DNA of 64,000 bases from Brevundimonas sp. AJA228-03 (GTDB lineage: Bacteria > Pseudomonadota > Alphaproteobacteria > Caulobacterales > Caulobacteraceae). Within the stretch, counting starts at the first letter, position 1; every line of letters starts with the position of its first letter. The stretch lies in the NCBI RefSeq assembly GCF_017795885.1, contig NZ_CP059297.1, positions 310,001 through 374,000 on the forward strand. Reading direction: 5' to 3'. The notes under the pieces were generated by a model. It saw nothing but the letters and a program-made list of their open reading frames with translations. It was not told the DNA's origin and made no database searches. Of this stretch, positions 1 to 6,827 are shown piece after piece. The translations under genes and the position numbers were made by a program.

Positions 1-1713
1 CAGCAGCCCCTTGATCCGCTGCACGAAGACCGCCGCGTCGTGGCCGTCGACGATGCGGTGGTCGAAGCTGGAGGACAGGTTCATCATCTTGCGGATGACC
101 ATCTGGCCGTTCCGGACCACGACCCGTTCCTCGATCTTGTTGGGGCCGACGATGGCGACCTCGGGGTGGTTGATGATGGGCGTGTGGACCAGGCCGCCCA
201 GGGTCCCCAGCGAGGTGACGGTGATGGTCGAGCCGGACAGGTCCTCGCGCTTCGCTGACCCGTCCCTGGCCGCGCCGGAGACGCGGGCGATCTCGGCGGC
301 GGTGGCGTAAGGGTCCAGCGATTCCGCATGGCGCACGACCGGCACCATCAGGCCGTTCGGCGTCTGGGCGGCAATGCCCAGATGGACGGCGGCGTGCTGC
401 GTCAGGACCCCGGCCTCGTCGTCATAGGTGGCATTGATCTGCGGCTGGTCGCGCAGGGCCACGACGAGGGCGCGGGCGATGAAGGGCAGGACGTTGAGCT
501 TTACCTTGCCGGTCTGTTTCGCCTGGGCGTTCAGATGGGCGCGCAGCTCCTCCAGCGCCGTGACGTCGATCTCCTCCACATAGGTGATGTGGGGGATGCG
601 CCGGACGCTTTCGGCCATCTTCTCCGCGATCTTGCGGCGCAGCCCGATGATGCGGACCTCGGTCGTGCCCTCGGCCTTCGCATAGGTCGAGGCGGGCGAT
701 GCTCCGTGCTCGGATGATCCGCGCGCGCCGTGGGCAACAAAGGCGTCCAGGTCGGCGTGTTCGATGCGTCCGGCGGGGCCGGAGCCGGGCACGAACTGGA
801 GCTCCAGACCCAGCTCGCGGGCGCGCTGGCGCACGGCGGGCGACGCCAGCGGGCGGACACCGGGGGTCTGGGCGGTGCGGGTGACCGACTTGCCCCCCTC
901 CCCCGCTTCGCGGGGACTCCCCCCTGAGGGGGGAGATTTGGGCGGCGTCGATCCTCCCCCATCGGGGGAGGGGGACCGCGAAGCGGTGGAGGGGGCAGTG
1001 GCGGACCCGGTCTTCGCCGGAGCGGCCGCGACATTCCCCGCCCCCTCGACGTCGAAGCTGACCAGCGGTCCGCCGACGGGCACCGACTGACCGGCCGCGC
1101 CGTGCAGGGCGGTAACCACGCCTGCGACCGGCGAGGTCAGTTCGACGGTCGCCTTGTCGGTCATGACCTCGGCCAGCAGCTGGTCCTCTTCCACCGCATC
1201 GCCGACCGCGACATGCCAGGCGACCAGCTCGGCCTCGGCTGTGCCCTCGCCGACGTCGGGAAGCTTGAAGACGTAGTTGCCGGGGGCAGGCGCAATGGAG
1301 CCCTCCCCCTCGAGGGGGGAGGGTTGGGTGGGGGTGGAGACACGATCTTCGGATTGAGGCGATGAGACGTCGTCAGGGGCTTGCGAGGCGCCTTCGGGCA
1401 GCGGGGCTCCACCCCCATCCCCGGCCCTTCCCCCCTCGAGGGGGAAGGGAGAAGGTTCGGCATTGCCCTCCCCCTCGACCTCGAACTCCACCAGGGCGGA
1501 GCCGACCGGCGACATCACGCCCGGCTCGCCGTGCAGGGCGGTGACCACGCCCGATACCGGCGAGGTAAGCTCCACCGTCGCCTTGTCGGTCATGATGTCG
1601 GCGAGGATCTGGTCTTCCTCGACGCGGTCCCCGACCTTGACGTGCCAGCCGACCAGTTCGGCCTCGGCGGTGCCCTCGCCCACATCGGGCAGTTTGAAGA
1701 CGTAGCGGCCCAT
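1..1713 (-). CDS. bkdB: Branched-chain 2-oxoacid dehydrogenase E2 (dihydrolipoyl acyltransferase), two lipoyl domains; 3' end off window
   Basis: E2 core of the branched-chain 2-oxoacid dehydrogenase complex, which moves the acyl group from E1 to CoA via lipoyl-lysine. The minus frame is open without a stop from ATG 1713 to the window edge (571 codons). Domains: lipoyl 1 (about residues 1-84, MTDKATVE with Lys44), linker (85-145), lipoyl 2 (146-228, Lys187), a second linker rich in Ser/Pro/Gly (229-280), peripheral subunit-binding domain (about 282-325), and the acyltransferase domain ending in DHRIVDG (His552, Asp556). The two lipoyl domains are nearly identical, so one is probably a recent copy; most bacterial BCKDH E2s have one. 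Both linkers are partly encoded by palindromic repeat elements kept in frame. The start overlaps the E1 beta stop (TGATG). The last codons before the edge encode RIKGLL, so only a few residues are missing. Confidence 0.93.
   Translation of the reverse strand, partial: MGRYVFKLPDVGEGTAEAELVGWHVKVGDRVEEDQILADIMTDKATVELTSPVSGVVTALHGEPGVMSPVGSALVEFEVEGEGNAEPSPFPLEGGRAGDGGGAPLPEGASQAPDDVSSPQSEDRVSTPTQPSPLEGEGSIAPAPGNYVFKLPDVGEGTAEAELVAWHVAVGDAVEEDQLLAEVMTDKATVELTSPVAGVVTALHGAAGQSVPVGGPLVSFDVEGAGNVAAAPAKTGSATAPSTASRSPSPDGGGSTPPKSPPSGGSPREAGEGGKSVTRTAQTPGVRPLASPAVRQRARELGLELQFVPGSGPAGRIEHADLDAFVAHGARGSSEHGASPASTYAKAEGTTEVRIIGLRRKIAEKMAESVRRIPHITYVEEIDVTALEELRAHLNAQAKQTGKVKLNVLPFIARALVVALRDQPQINATYDDEAGVLTQHAAVHLGIAAQTPNGLMVPVVRHAESLDPYATAAEIARVSGAARDGSAKREDLSGSTITVTSLGTLGGLVHTPIINHPEVAIVGPNKIEERVVVRNGQMVIRKMMNLSSSFDHRIVDGHDAAVFVQRIKGLL
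891..997. repeat. Palindromic repeat element B, in frame inside the E2 gene
   Basis: About 107 bp of C-runs and G-runs with inverted arms: 891-916 and 971-997 are imperfect reverse complements, each carrying a CCGCTTCGCGG core, with smaller C-run/G-run palindromes between them. It looks like an intergenic repeat of GC-rich alphaproteobacteria but lies in the coding frame of the E2 gene, giving about residues 239-275 of the linker before the subunit-binding domain. No stop arises in the E2 frame. Confidence 0.75.
1301..1449. repeat. Palindromic repeat element A, in frame between the two lipoyl domains
   Basis: About 149 bp with inverted arms at 1301-1338 and 1408-1449, each built around CCCTCGAGGG with C-rich flanks; the spacer is unrelated. 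It encodes about residues 89-138 of E2, the linker joining the duplicated lipoyl domains, and the reading frame stays open through it. Confidence 0.75.
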
Positions 1714-2840
1714 CAGCGGGCTCCCCCGCTCATCACGGCTTTCAGCGCCGTGGCGACCCGTTCCGGCCCCGGAAAATACTCCCACTCGAAGGCGTGCGGA
1801 TAGGGCGTGTCCCAGCCGGCGACGCGGCCGATCGGGGCTTCCAGGTGATAGAAGCAGCGTTCCTGGACCAGGGCCGACAGCTCTGCTCCGTACCCGGACG
1901 TTTTTGGTGCTTCGTGGACGATCACGCAGCGGCCGGTCTTCTTCACGCTGGCCTCGATGGTTTCGATGTCGAGCGGGACGAGGGTGCGCAGGTCGATGAC
2001 CTCGGCGTCCACGCCCGCGTGCTCGGCCCCGGCCAGGCTGACCCAGACCATGGTGCCGTAGCACAGGATGGTGACGTCGGACCCCTCCCGGACCACCGCC
2101 GCCTTGCCCAGCGGCACGGTGTATTTGCCGGTCGGCACCTGGGCGGAGGCCTGGGCCTTCCACGGGCTGACCGGGTTCCTGTGCCAGCCGTCGAAGGGAC
2201 CGTTGTAGAGCCGCTTGGGCTCCAGGAAGATGACCGGATCGTCATCCTCGATCGCGGCGGTCAACAGGCCCTTGGCGTCATGGGGGTTGGACGGAATGAC
2301 GACCTTCAGCCCGGCGATATGGGTGAACAGGCTCTCGGGGCTCTGCGAGTGGGTCTGGCCGCCGAAGATCCCGCCGCCATAGGGCGATCGCACCACGATC
2401 GGCGCGGTGAACTGTCCGCCCGAGCGATAGCGCATCTTGGCCGCTTCGGAGACGATCTGGTCATAGGCCGGATAGATGTAGTCGGCGAACTGGATCTCGA
2501 CTACCGGGCGCAGGCCATAGGCCCCCATGCCGATGGCGGCGGCGACCAGGCCGCATTCGCTGATCGGCGTGTCGAAGCTGCGCGTCAGGCCATGCTTCTG
2601 CTGCAGCTGGTCGGTCACGCGGAACACGCCGCCGAAATAGCCCGCGTCCTCCCCGAAGCTGAGCACGTTCGGATCCTCGGCCATCTTGACGTGCAGGGCC
2701 GAGTTCAGCGCCTGGATCATGTTCATGGGCTGCACCGTGACGGCTTCAGAGGCCGTGGTGCCCGGGGGGTTCTCGACGTGGTCAGCCATGTCGGGTTCCA
2801 GACTGTCGCTGCGGTCGGCTTCGCTGAAGGTCTCAGACAT
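1713..2840 (-). CDS. bkdA2: Branched-chain 2-oxoacid dehydrogenase E1 beta subunit
   Basis: Beta subunit of the thiamine-diphosphate E1, which decarboxylates branched-chain 2-oxoacids. 375 aa. The transketolase-like pyrimidine-binding fold runs from about residue 39 (MNMIQALNSAL) and includes the motifs GEDAGYFGGVFRVT and TPISECG; the C-terminal transketolase domain starts near residue 235 (GSDVTILCYGTMV). The first 38 residues are an acidic extension absent from typical members. The start at 2840 is chosen because GGAGG lies 5 nt upstream. Its first bases come from the edge of the repeat at 2849-2977. Second gene of the E1 alpha-E1 beta-E2 operon; its stop overlaps the E2 start. Confidence 0.95.
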   Translation of the reverse strand: MSETFSEADRSDSLEPDMADHVENPPGTTASEAVTVQPMNMIQALNSALHVKMAEDPNVLSFGEDAGYFGGVFRVTDQLQQKHGLTRSFDTPISECGLVAAAIGMGAYGLRPVVEIQFADYIYPAYDQIVSEAAKMRYRSGGQFTAPIVVRSPYGGGIFGGQTHSQSPESLFTHIAGLKVVIPSNPHDAKGLLTAAIEDDDPVIFLEPKRLYNGPFDGWHRNPVSPWKAQASAQVPTGKYTVPLGKAAVVREGSDVTILCYGTMVWVSLAGAEHAGVDAEVIDLRTLVPLDIETIEASVKKTGRCVIVHEAPKTSGYGAELSALVQERCFYHLEAPIGRVAGWDTPYPHAFEWEYFPGPERVATALKAVMSGGAR

Positions 2841-2848
2841 GAAAACCT

Positions 2849-2977
2849 CCGCTCATCCCCGCGAAAGCGGGGACCCAGTTCTGTAGTGACTCGGAGCGTG
2901 TTGGATGACTGTCAGGGCGGACCGGATCGAGCCTGGTGCCCAAAGCACTGGGTCCCCGCTTTCGCGGGGATGAGCGG
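2849..2977. repeat. 129-bp element with perfect 31-bp terminal inverted repeats
   Basis: Positions 2849-2879 and 2947-2977 are exact reverse complements over 31 bp. Each arm contains its own small palindrome, CCCCGCGAAAGCGGGG. The 67-bp interior is unrelated to the arms. It fills almost all of the gap between the E1 alpha and E1 beta genes. The arm translates to the SPRKRGP/VPAFAGM peptides often seen in spurious alphaproteobacterial reading frames, so this is a dispersed repeat family, possibly MITE-like. Confidence 0.85.
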
Positions 2978-2987
2978 AAACGGGACA

Positions 2988-4220
2988 TCATACCCCCACC
3001 TCCCGGCGCTGTTCGGTCAGACGCCAGTCCTCGGTGGCGAAGACCTCCTCGAACATCGTCTTCACGCTGGGGCGCGACTGGCCGAGCGTGCCGATGGCCT
3101 CGGCCTCCCTGCCCGCCGCGCGGACCTGGGTCACGGCCTCGGCCTCCGCCTCGGCCTGGGCTTCGTCGGACCATTCGCCCAGGGCGATCAGATGCTGTTT
3201 CAGCCGCGCGATCGGGTCGCCCAGCGGCCATTTGTCGTGCTCGTCGCCCGGGCGATAGCGGCCAGGGTCGTCGGAGGTGGAGTGGGGTGCGCCGCGATAG
3301 GTGAACAGCTCGATCACCGTGGCGCCCTGGTTCGACCTTGCGCGCTCTTCCGCCCATTGCGTCGCCGCCCAGACGGCCAGGAAGTCGTTGCCGTCGACCC
3401 GCAGCGCCGGCAGGCCATAGCCGATGGCCTTGGACGCGAAGGTGGTTTCCAGACCGCCTGCGAGGCCCATGAAGGAACTGATGGCCCACTGGTTGTTCAC
3501 GACGTTCAGGATCACCGGCGCCCGGTAGACGCTGGCGAAGGTCAGGGCGTTGTGGAAGTCGCCCTCTGCCGTCGCCCCGTCGCCGATCCAGGTGATGGCG
3601 ATCCTGTCGTCGCCCTTGTAGGCGCTGGCCATGGCCCAGCCGACGGCCTGGGGCACCTGGGTGCCCAGATTGCCGCTGATGGTGAAGAAGCCATAGTCCC
3701 TGGCCGAATACATGATCGGCAGCTGGCGGCCCTTGATGGGGTCGGCGGCGTTCGAATAGATCTGGTTCATCATGTCGACCAGCGGATAGCCGCGCGCGAT
3801 CAGAAGCCCCTGCTGGCGATAGGTCGGAAAGCCCATGTCCTCGCGCGACAGGATCATGCCCTGGGCGACCGCGATGGCCTCCTCGCCCGTGCATTTCATA
3901 TAGAAGCTGGTCTTGCCCTGGCGGTGGGCCCGGTGCATCCGGTCATCGAAGGCGCGGGTCAGGATCATCGCCTTCAGACCCTTCTTCAGGGTCTCGGCAT
4001 CCAGACGTGGATTCCAGGGGCCGACGGCCTGGCCCTCGTCGTCCAGCACCCGGATCAGCCGGAAGGCCAGGTCCAGCATCTGCACCGGCCGCGCCTCGAC
4101 CGGCGGCCGATCGACCGCGCCGGCGACATCCAGCTTCAGGTGGCTGAAATCCGGTGCGTCGCCGGGACGACCCGTGGGCTCGGGCACCCGCAATGACAGC
4201 GGTTGAGTGTTCCTGGTCAT
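2988..4220 (-). CDS. bkdA1: Branched-chain 2-oxoacid dehydrogenase E1 alpha subunit
   Basis: Alpha subunit of the E1 decarboxylase; binds thiamine diphosphate and Mg2+. 410 aa from ATG 4220, chosen because AGGATGGA sits directly upstream; an in-frame start at 4274 exists but lacks a ribosome site. The ThDP motif runs from GDGATAEGDFHNAL (about residue 213) to NVVNN (242). The regulatory region SYRGAPHSTSDDP is recognisable as TYRGAPHSTSDDP, with the usual serine. Length is normal for bacterial BCKDH E1 alpha. First gene of the operon; 147 bp separate it from E1 beta, nearly all of it repeat. It diverges from an Lrp-type regulator, which probably controls it. Confidence 0.95.
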   Translation of the reverse strand: MTRNTQPLSLRVPEPTGRPGDAPDFSHLKLDVAGAVDRPPVEARPVQMLDLAFRLIRVLDDEGQAVGPWNPRLDAETLKKGLKAMILTRAFDDRMHRAHRQGKTSFYMKCTGEEAIAVAQGMILSREDMGFPTYRQQGLLIARGYPLVDMMNQIYSNAADPIKGRQLPIMYSARDYGFFTISGNLGTQVPQAVGWAMASAYKGDDRIAITWIGDGATAEGDFHNALTFASVYRAPVILNVVNNQWAISSFMGLAGGLETTFASKAIGYGLPALRVDGNDFLAVWAATQWAEERARSNQGATVIELFTYRGAPHSTSDDPGRYRPGDEHDKWPLGDPIARLKQHLIALGEWSDEAQAEAEAEAVTQVRAAGREAEAIGTLGQSRPSVKTMFEEVFATEDWRLTEQRREVGV

Positions 4221-4331
4221 TCCATCCTGCCGTCCGGTTGATCCGACCGCGTCCTGTTGGCGGCTGGATAGCATGGACGCGAAATCAAGGCTCGCCTATT
4301 TTCGCCTTGCGTCAAGCGGTTTTGGGGTTAT

Positions 4332-4345
4332 TTATTGCGCAATAA
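4332..4345. promoter_or_regulatory. Perfect palindrome, likely Lrp-type operator for the bkd operon and its regulator
   Basis: TTATTGCGCAATAA is a 14-bp perfect palindrome with AT-rich flanks in a GC-rich gap between the divergent bkd operon and the Lrp/AsnC gene, 19 bp before the proposed TTG start. Lrp/AsnC proteins typically bind such AT-rich dyads and regulate themselves and the divergent operon. The position and symmetry are seen; the binding is inferred. Confidence 0.6.
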
Positions 4346-4364
4346 CGATAAATGGAGAAACGCA

Positions 4365-4856
4365 TTGGCCGACGAACTGGACCCCATCGACGCTCGAATT
4401 CTCGACATCCTGCAACAGGACGCCGGACTGTCCGTCGCGGATGTGGCCGAGCGCGTGGGCCTGTCGGCCTCGCCGTGCTGGCGTCGGATCAAGAGACTGG
4501 AGGATAGCGGCCTCATCCGCAAGCGGGTCACGCTTCTGGACGCCGCCCTGCTGGGCCTGGACTTCGAGGTCTATGCCATCGTCAAGCTGATGCTGCCCTC
4601 CCGCGAGAACCTCGACATCTTCGAGGCCGCCGTCGCCACCTGGCCGGAGGTGGTCCAGTGCGCGACCATCACCGGGCGCGAGGACTATGTGCTGCGCATC
4701 ATCACCTCGGACATGCACGCCTTCGACAAATTCCTGCGCGACAAGCTGCTGACACTCGGCATCGTCTCGGACTGCGAGAGCCATATCGTCACGCGCGGCG
4801 TGAAGAACGTGACCACCCTGCCCCTGGGCATCATCACCCCGCATGTGGCGCACTGA
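4365..4856 (+). CDS. Lrp/AsnC family transcriptional regulator (BkdR-like)
   Basis: 163 aa. The N-terminal winged helix is DPIDARILDILQQDAGLSVADVAERVGLS..PCWRRIKRLE, typical of Lrp/AsnC, followed by a ligand-binding RAM/ACT domain (about residues 65-150). The start is placed at TTG 4365 because GGAG lies 8-11 bp upstream and the product then begins ADELDPID, the family norm; an upstream in-frame TTG at 4335 falls inside the palindromic operator and is less likely. Divergent position next to a branched-chain oxoacid dehydrogenase operon points to a leucine- or oxoacid-responsive activator such as BkdR of Pseudomonas. The specific ligand cannot be read from the sequence. Confidence 0.85.
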   Translation: MADELDPIDARILDILQQDAGLSVADVAERVGLSASPCWRRIKRLEDSGLIRKRVTLLDAALLGLDFEVYAIVKLMLPSRENLDIFEAAVATWPEVVQCATITGREDYVLRIITSDMHAFDKFLRDKLLTLGIVSDCESHIVTRGVKNVTTLPLGIITPHVAH

Positions 4857-5047
4857 GTCTTCGGGGTGGAGATCACCGAGGTGTTCCAGTGGGAGGGGGC
4901 ACGACCGGTTCTGACGCAGGCTTGCCCCAGGATGCCGGTCAGGGCGCTCGGGTCTTCAGGCCGGAGGGCGAACGGGTCGGACGGGTCGGACTATGTTTTT
5001 TCGGTCGGGCGCTTGGTAAGCCGTCGCGGGCGAATGGAGAGAGACCG

Positions 5048-5836
5048 ATGGCCGACACCTATGCGAACCTGCTGATCGAGCGGCACGCCGACGGCTATGC
5101 GGTCGTGACCCTGAACCGGCCCGAGGCGCTGAACGCGCTGAACGCGGCCCTGTTCGCCGATCTGGCGGCCTTCCTCGACGCCGTCGAGCAGGACGACACG
5201 GTCCGCTGCCTGATCCTGACCGGATCGGGGGAAAAGGCCTTCGCGGCCGGAGCCGACATCAAGGAGATGGCGGACCAGTCCTATGCCCGGATGTATACGG
5301 GCAACTATTTCGCCCTGGGCCACGACCGCATCACCCGGTTCAGGAAGCCGATCATCGCCGCCGTCAACGGTTTCGCCCTCGGCGGCGGCTGCGAACTGGC
5401 CATGCTGTGCGACTTCATCGTGGCGTCGGACCGGGCGAAGTTCGGCCAGCCGGAGATCAATCTGGGCGTCGCGCCCGGCATCGGCGGCTCCCAGCGGCTG
5501 ACCCGTCTGGTCGGCAAGGCCAAGGCCATGGACATGGTCCTGACCGCGCGGATGATGGATGCGGCCGAGGCGGAGCGTGCCGGTCTGGCCTCGCGGGTGG
5601 TCCCGCACGAGACCCTGATGGACGAGGTCCGCAAGATCGCCGCGAAGATCGCCTCCCAGAGCCCCCTGGCCGTCATGGCCAACAAGGAGATGGTCAATGC
5701 GGCGCTGGAGACGACCCTGACGCAAGGGGTCCAGTTCGAGCGCCGCCTGTTTCACAGCCTTTTCGCCTTCGAGGACCAGAAGGAAGGCATGGCCGCCTTC
5801 GTCGAGAAGCGGAAGCCGGTGTTCAGGGGGAGGTGA
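5048..5836 (+). CDS. Enoyl-CoA hydratase (crotonase family)
   Basis: 262 aa, normal for a short-chain enoyl-CoA hydratase that adds water across trans-2-enoyl-CoA in fatty-acid or branched-chain amino-acid breakdown. The oxyanion-hole segments (FAAGADIKEM near 66-74 and FALGGGCE near 109-116) and both catalytic glutamates, Glu116 and Glu136 (GQPEINLG), are present with the family's 20-residue spacing. Start ATG 5048 has GGAGAGACCG upstream. The 191 bp before it hold nothing I recognise. Lying next to the BCKDH operon and with mmsA elsewhere in the window, it could serve valine/isoleucine catabolism, but family members are too similar to assign a substrate. A hydratase gene sits just upstream of rpsT-dnaA in Caulobacter too (from memory). 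Confidence 0.92.
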   Translation: MADTYANLLIERHADGYAVVTLNRPEALNALNAALFADLAAFLDAVEQDDTVRCLILTGSGEKAFAAGADIKEMADQSYARMYTGNYFALGHDRITRFRKPIIAAVNGFALGGGCELAMLCDFIVASDRAKFGQPEINLGVAPGIGGSQRLTRLVGKAKAMDMVLTARMMDAAEAERAGLASRVVPHETLMDEVRKIAAKIASQSPLAVMANKEMVNAALETTLTQGVQFERRLFHSLFAFEDQKEGMAAFVEKRKPVFRGR

Positions 5837-5983
5837 GGCAGTGGGCAGTAGGCAGTAGGCAATAAAAGGGGAGAGCCAGGCCTGCGCGGCAGCCGTCGGC
5901 GCGCTTCCCTACTCCCTAATCCCTAATCCCTAATCCCTAATCCCTAATCCCTAATCCCTAATCCCTACTGCCTACTGCCTCCC
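5837..5983. repeat. Heptamer-built hairpin with seven perfect CCCTAAT units
   Basis: Left arm 5837-5864 is four tandem heptamers (GGCAGTG, GGCAGTA, GGCAGTA, GGCAATA). The right side (5907-5983) is a run of heptamers: one CCCTACT, seven consecutive perfect CCCTAAT (5914-5962), CCCTACT, GCCTACT, GCCTCCC. The arms can pair through GGCAGTAGGCAGTAGG. It begins right after the crotonase stop and ends just before the rpsT promoter. A related element lies behind dnaA. Confidence 0.85.
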
Positions 5984-5999
5984 TGTCCCAGACTCTTCG

Positions 6000-6028
6000 T
6001 TGACCCCCCGACCCTGTTCCGCTATAGC
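6000..6028 (+). promoter_or_regulatory. Promoter of rpsT, Caulobacter housekeeping type
   Basis: TTGACC at 6000-6005, a 15-nt spacer, then GCTATAGC at 6021-6028. This matches the Caulobacter sigma-70 pattern TTGAC...GCTANAWC in all but one position of the second box. It would give a leader of about 60 nt before the rpsT ATG at 6098. Confidence 0.7.
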
Positions 6029-6097
6029 CGCGCGCTCTTGAAGATTTCCGCGCCGTGGACGGGGTGTCCGCGGCGTTTCCGTTGATAGGTTCTGACG

Positions 6098-6367
6098 ATG
6101 GCCAACAATCCCGGCGCCAAGAAAGCGATCCGCAAGATCGCCGCGCGTACCGAAGTGAACAAGTCGCGCCGCACCCGCGTTCGCACCTTCCTGCGCAAGT
6201 TTCAGGAAGCGGTGACGGGCGGCGACGCCGAGGCCGCCAAGGGCGCTTTCGTCGAGGCCCAGTCCGAGCTGATGCGCGCCGTCACCAAGGGCGTGGTTCA
6301 CAAGAATACGGGCTCGCGCAAGGTGTCCCGCCTGCATGCCCAGCTGAAGAAAATGTCGGCCGCCTGA
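6098..6367 (+). CDS. rpsT: 30S ribosomal protein S20
   Basis: 89 aa, basic, beginning [30 protein letters not shown], the S20 signature; the protein binds 16S rRNA early in 30S assembly. Length matches the family (about 87-90 aa). It has its own TTGACC/GCTATAGC promoter and is followed by a hairpin with a T stretch, so it appears monocistronic. It lies directly upstream of dnaA, as in other Caulobacterales. Confidence 0.97.
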   Translation: MANNPGAKKAIRKIAARTEVNKSRRTRVRTFLRKFQEAVTGGDAEAAKGAFVEAQSELMRAVTKGVVHKNTGSRKVSRLHAQLKKMSAA

Positions 6368-6424
6368 TCGAGGCGATCGCGGGCCTCGTCACGGGCCTGA
6401 CACACGAAAAACGAACGATTTCAA

Positions 6425-6455
6425 CGGCGAGTGAGCAACGGCTGACTCGCCGTTT
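6425..6455 (+). terminator. Probable intrinsic terminator of rpsT
   Basis: CGGCGAGT (6425-6432) pairs perfectly with ACTCGCCG (6445-6452). After one mismatch AGC/GCT extends the stem to an AACG loop. TTT follows at once. It sits 58 bp past the rpsT stop. Confidence 0.7.
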
Positions 6456-6581
6456 CGCCGTGTCCGGATAAGTTGTCTCAAGGGAATCCGCGCGCGCTGA
6501 CCCGGTGAAACCGGGATTTTCTCAAGCGGGATTTACCTTTAGCGGAGTCAAACAATTTAGTTCGCGAATCGGCTGCGAATC
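6444..6581. promoter_or_regulatory. Cluster of five GANTC (CcrM methylation) sites upstream of dnaA
   Basis: GANTC pentamers at 6444 (GACTC), 6484 (GAATC), 6545 (GAGTC), 6566 (GAATC) and 6577 (GAATC): five in 138 bp, where GC-rich random sequence would give about one per 300 bp or more. In Caulobacter the methylation state of GANTC sites in the dnaA promoter ties its transcription to replication, and this cluster fits the same control. Confidence 0.65.
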
Positions 6582-6585
6582 AGCG

Positions 6586-6613
6586 TTGACCCCCGCCCCG
6601 CCGGGCGTAAGTC
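6586..6613 (+). promoter_or_regulatory. Candidate dnaA promoter
   Basis: TTGACC at 6586-6591 followed after 13 nt by GCGTAAGTC (6605-6613). This is a fair match to TTGAC...GCTANAWC and resembles the candidate in front of secA. It sits right behind the GANTC cluster and would give a leader of about 200 nt. Confidence 0.4.
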
Positions 6614-6827
6614 TTGGGCTCTAACGCACTTCCATCCACACACGGATGAAGACGGGGCGGGGGTGAACCTCCGCGCCGGCGGGAGATGTCTGTCCGCGAG
6701 GTCGCCCCCGCCCGAAAGCGCACGCTTTCGGGACAGGAGAACGCGTCCCGGGGATCAGGTCCTCCCGGCGTGGCCCGCGGTCGGTCGATTGCGGGTTCTG
6801 GCTGGAATTCTGGGGTGGTGAAGGACG

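Larger units (their letters stand above)
6368..6827. other. 460-bp gap upstream of dnaA: terminator hairpins, GANTC cluster, dnaA promoter; no gene
   Basis: No convincing reading frame. It holds the rpsT terminator (6425-6455), a second hairpin CCCGGT/ACCGGG followed by ATTTT (6501-6520), five GANTC sites and a candidate dnaA promoter. Only one weak DnaA-box-like 9-mer, CCATCCACA at 6632-6640 (7 of 9 to TTATCCACA), is present, so this is not a recognisable replication origin. Confidence 0.7.

Noticed and set aside
1..1713. Possible frameshift or pseudogene in the E2 gene because of the repeats
   Set aside because: I read every codon of the frame from 1713 to 1: no stop occurs, and both ends match E2 domains.
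1794..4196. 800-codon open frame on the plus strand over the bkd genes
   Set aside because: It is antisense to E1 beta and E1 alpha, which have clear thiamine-enzyme motifs; such mirror frames are expected in GC-rich genes.
5907..5983. CRISPR array
   Set aside because: The units are 7 bp with no spacers and no cas genes; it is a microsatellite-type hairpin.
6368..6827. Replication origin upstream of dnaA
   Set aside because: No cluster of DnaA boxes or AT-rich unwinding region; only one weak 9-mer. In Caulobacter the origin lies elsewhere, near hemE.
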